Assembly (NCBI GenBank): GCA_021775195.1
Contig: JAJFIG010000165.1
Location: forward strand, 1-5,776
Direction: 5' to 3'
Length of the DNA stretch: 5,776 bases
DNA from: Rhodospirillales bacterium
Lineage (GTDB): Bacteria; Pseudomonadota; Alphaproteobacteria; Rhodospirillales; 2-02-FULL-58-16
The notes under the pieces are model-generated. The model did not search any database and was not told where the DNA came from. It saw only the letters and a list, made by a program, of their open reading frames with translations. A program made the translations under genes and the position numbers. Shown here one piece after another: positions 4,836 to 5,776 of the stretch (position 1 is the stretch's first letter; the number at the start of each line of letters is the position of its first letter).

Positions 4836-5776
4836 ATGCGACGTCTTTCGCACGAGCATACGGATTTTGTTGCTGAATCCGTTCCCCTGCCGTCGCCGCG
4901 GGACGTTCCCGTTCCGGCTGTACTCGAACAGGTGCACAGCTTCATCTGTGTCTGCCGGGACGAACGCCTGATCTACATCAATCCGTCGGGCGCCCGCATG
5001 CTCGGCTTCCAGTTGCCCGAAGAGGCCCTGGGGCGCGAGGTCTCCAGCTTCCTCCATCCCGAATATCGGCATCCCGAGATCCTCAACCTCGCCGTCTTCG
5101 CCGACGAAGAGGATCTGGTCCCGGTGAAATTCCTGCGCCAGGACGGCAGCGACGTGGATGTTGAGGCCTGGGTGACCCGGCTCGCCAACGGCGGTGAGCT
5201 CACGTATATGGTCGAGGCCCGCGACATCACCAACCACGTCCGCACGGCCAGGGCTCTGACCGAGCGCGAACAGCGCCTCGACGGTATCCTCAACACCGTG
5301 GCCGACGGCATCGTTACCGTTGACGCCGACGGCATCGTCGGCTCCTTCAACCGCGCGTCCGAAGACATTTTCGCCTATGCCACCGACGAGGTCGTGGGCC
5401 AGCCCGTCACCCTGTTGCTGGCCACTCCCGATGACGGGCATCTGGCGACGGACCCGGCTACCGGATGGCCCGTGGGCATGGAGCCGGGCGACGAATGGAC
5501 CGGCCGGCGCAAGACCGGCGAGACCTTCCCCATGGAAGTATCGGTCAAGGAAATGCGCCGCGGTGACGATCTTGCCTTCACCTGCATCGTTCGCGACGTC
5601 ACGACCCAGAAACAGGCCGCCGAGCGCATGCATTACATGGCTCATCACGACACACTGACCGGCCTGCCCAACCGGCACCTGTTCGCCGACCGCCTCGACG
5701 AGGCCCTCAAGCGGGCGGCGCGAAGCGGCAAGCGCGCCGCCCTCATGTTCGTCGATCTCGACGAGTTCAAGGCCGT
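4836..5776 (+). CDS. PAS-PAS-GGDEF signalling protein (putative diguanylate cyclase), 5' part
   Basis: An open frame of 313 complete codons runs off the window end without a stop. Two PAS sensor domains come first. PAS 1 (about residues 27-133) has IYINPSGARMLGF (46-58), RQDGSDVDVEAW (101-112) and a closing VEARDIT (126-132). PAS 2 (about 143-257) has NTVADGIVTVDADG (153-166), RRKTGETFPMEVSV (224-237) and the closing IVRDVTTQ (251-258). A GGDEF domain then starts: HDTLTGLPNR (271-280) and FVDLDEFK (305-312), where D307 is an expected metal-binding Asp. The GG(D/E)EF signature itself lies beyond the window, so catalytic activity cannot be judged; an EAL domain could also follow. Active members make cyclic di-GMP from two GTP. 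No signal peptide or membrane segment is present, so it is probably cytoplasmic and senses an internal cue through PAS. The ATG follows GGAGG by 5 nt and a structured upstream region. Confidence 0.9.
   Translation, partial: MRRLSHEHTDFVAESVPLPSPRDVPVPAVLEQVHSFICVCRDERLIYINPSGARMLGFQLPEEALGREVSSFLHPEYRHPEILNLAVFADEEDLVPVKFLRQDGSDVDVEAWVTRLANGGELTYMVEARDITNHVRTARALTEREQRLDGILNTVADGIVTVDADGIVGSFNRASEDIFAYATDEVVGQPVTLLLATPDDGHLATDPATGWPVGMEPGDEWTGRRKTGETFPMEVSVKEMRRGDDLAFTCIVRDVTTQKQAAERMHYMAHHDTLTGLPNRHLFADRLDEALKRAARSGKRAALMFVDLDEFKA

Noticed and set aside
4358..4945. A 195-codon minus-strand open frame across the intergenic gap and the PAS-GGDEF start
   Set aside because: It overlaps the DnaA-box array and the start of a well-supported gene, and the product shows no recognisable domain.

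Overview
The window is a 5.8 kb stretch of a high-GC chromosome. Hand-counted coding lines are about 62-77% G+C. Gene content (an enolase-superfamily dehydratase, an M81 peptidase, an aspartoacylase-family deacylase, a short threonine synthase and a PAS-PAS-GGDEF protein) and protein style suggest an alphaproteobacterium, possibly Rhodospirillales-like. That placement is inference; there is no rRNA or other marker gene to settle it.

Left part (1-4263), metabolic genes. The window opens inside the C-terminal end of an enolase-superfamily sugar-acid dehydratase (+). It converges, with a 10-nt gap, on an M81 (MlrC-like) metallopeptidase gene on the minus strand. A 117-bp divergent promoter region separates the M81 gene from a plus-strand pair: an AspA/AstE-family zinc deacylase and, 35 bp later, a short-type PLP-dependent threonine synthase. 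The M81 enzyme, the deacylase and the PLP enzyme could together process N-acylated or peptide-linked amino acids, with the PLP enzyme acting on a released hydroxy-amino acid or its phosphate. That joint role is a hypothesis from gene context.

Middle part (4264-4835), 572 bp without a convincing gene. It has two halves. The left half is an AT-rich island (about 34-41% G+C). Its edge carries six DnaA-box-like 9-mers, all in the same orientation and starting every 12 bp (11 for the last step). Two are perfect matches to the consensus TTATCCACA read on the minus strand. A DnaA-box array beside an AT-rich stretch is the layout of a replication origin or another DnaA-controlled site, and it is the most interesting signal in the window. 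The right half is GC-rich and holds several inverted repeats. These include a 10-bp stem at 4742-4779 and two mutually exclusive hairpins at 4798-4821, directly upstream of a strong ribosome binding site.

Right part (4836-5776, running off the end). This is the 5' part of a cytoplasmic PAS-PAS-GGDEF signalling gene, presumably a cyclic-di-GMP synthase. Its translation may be influenced by the structured leader.
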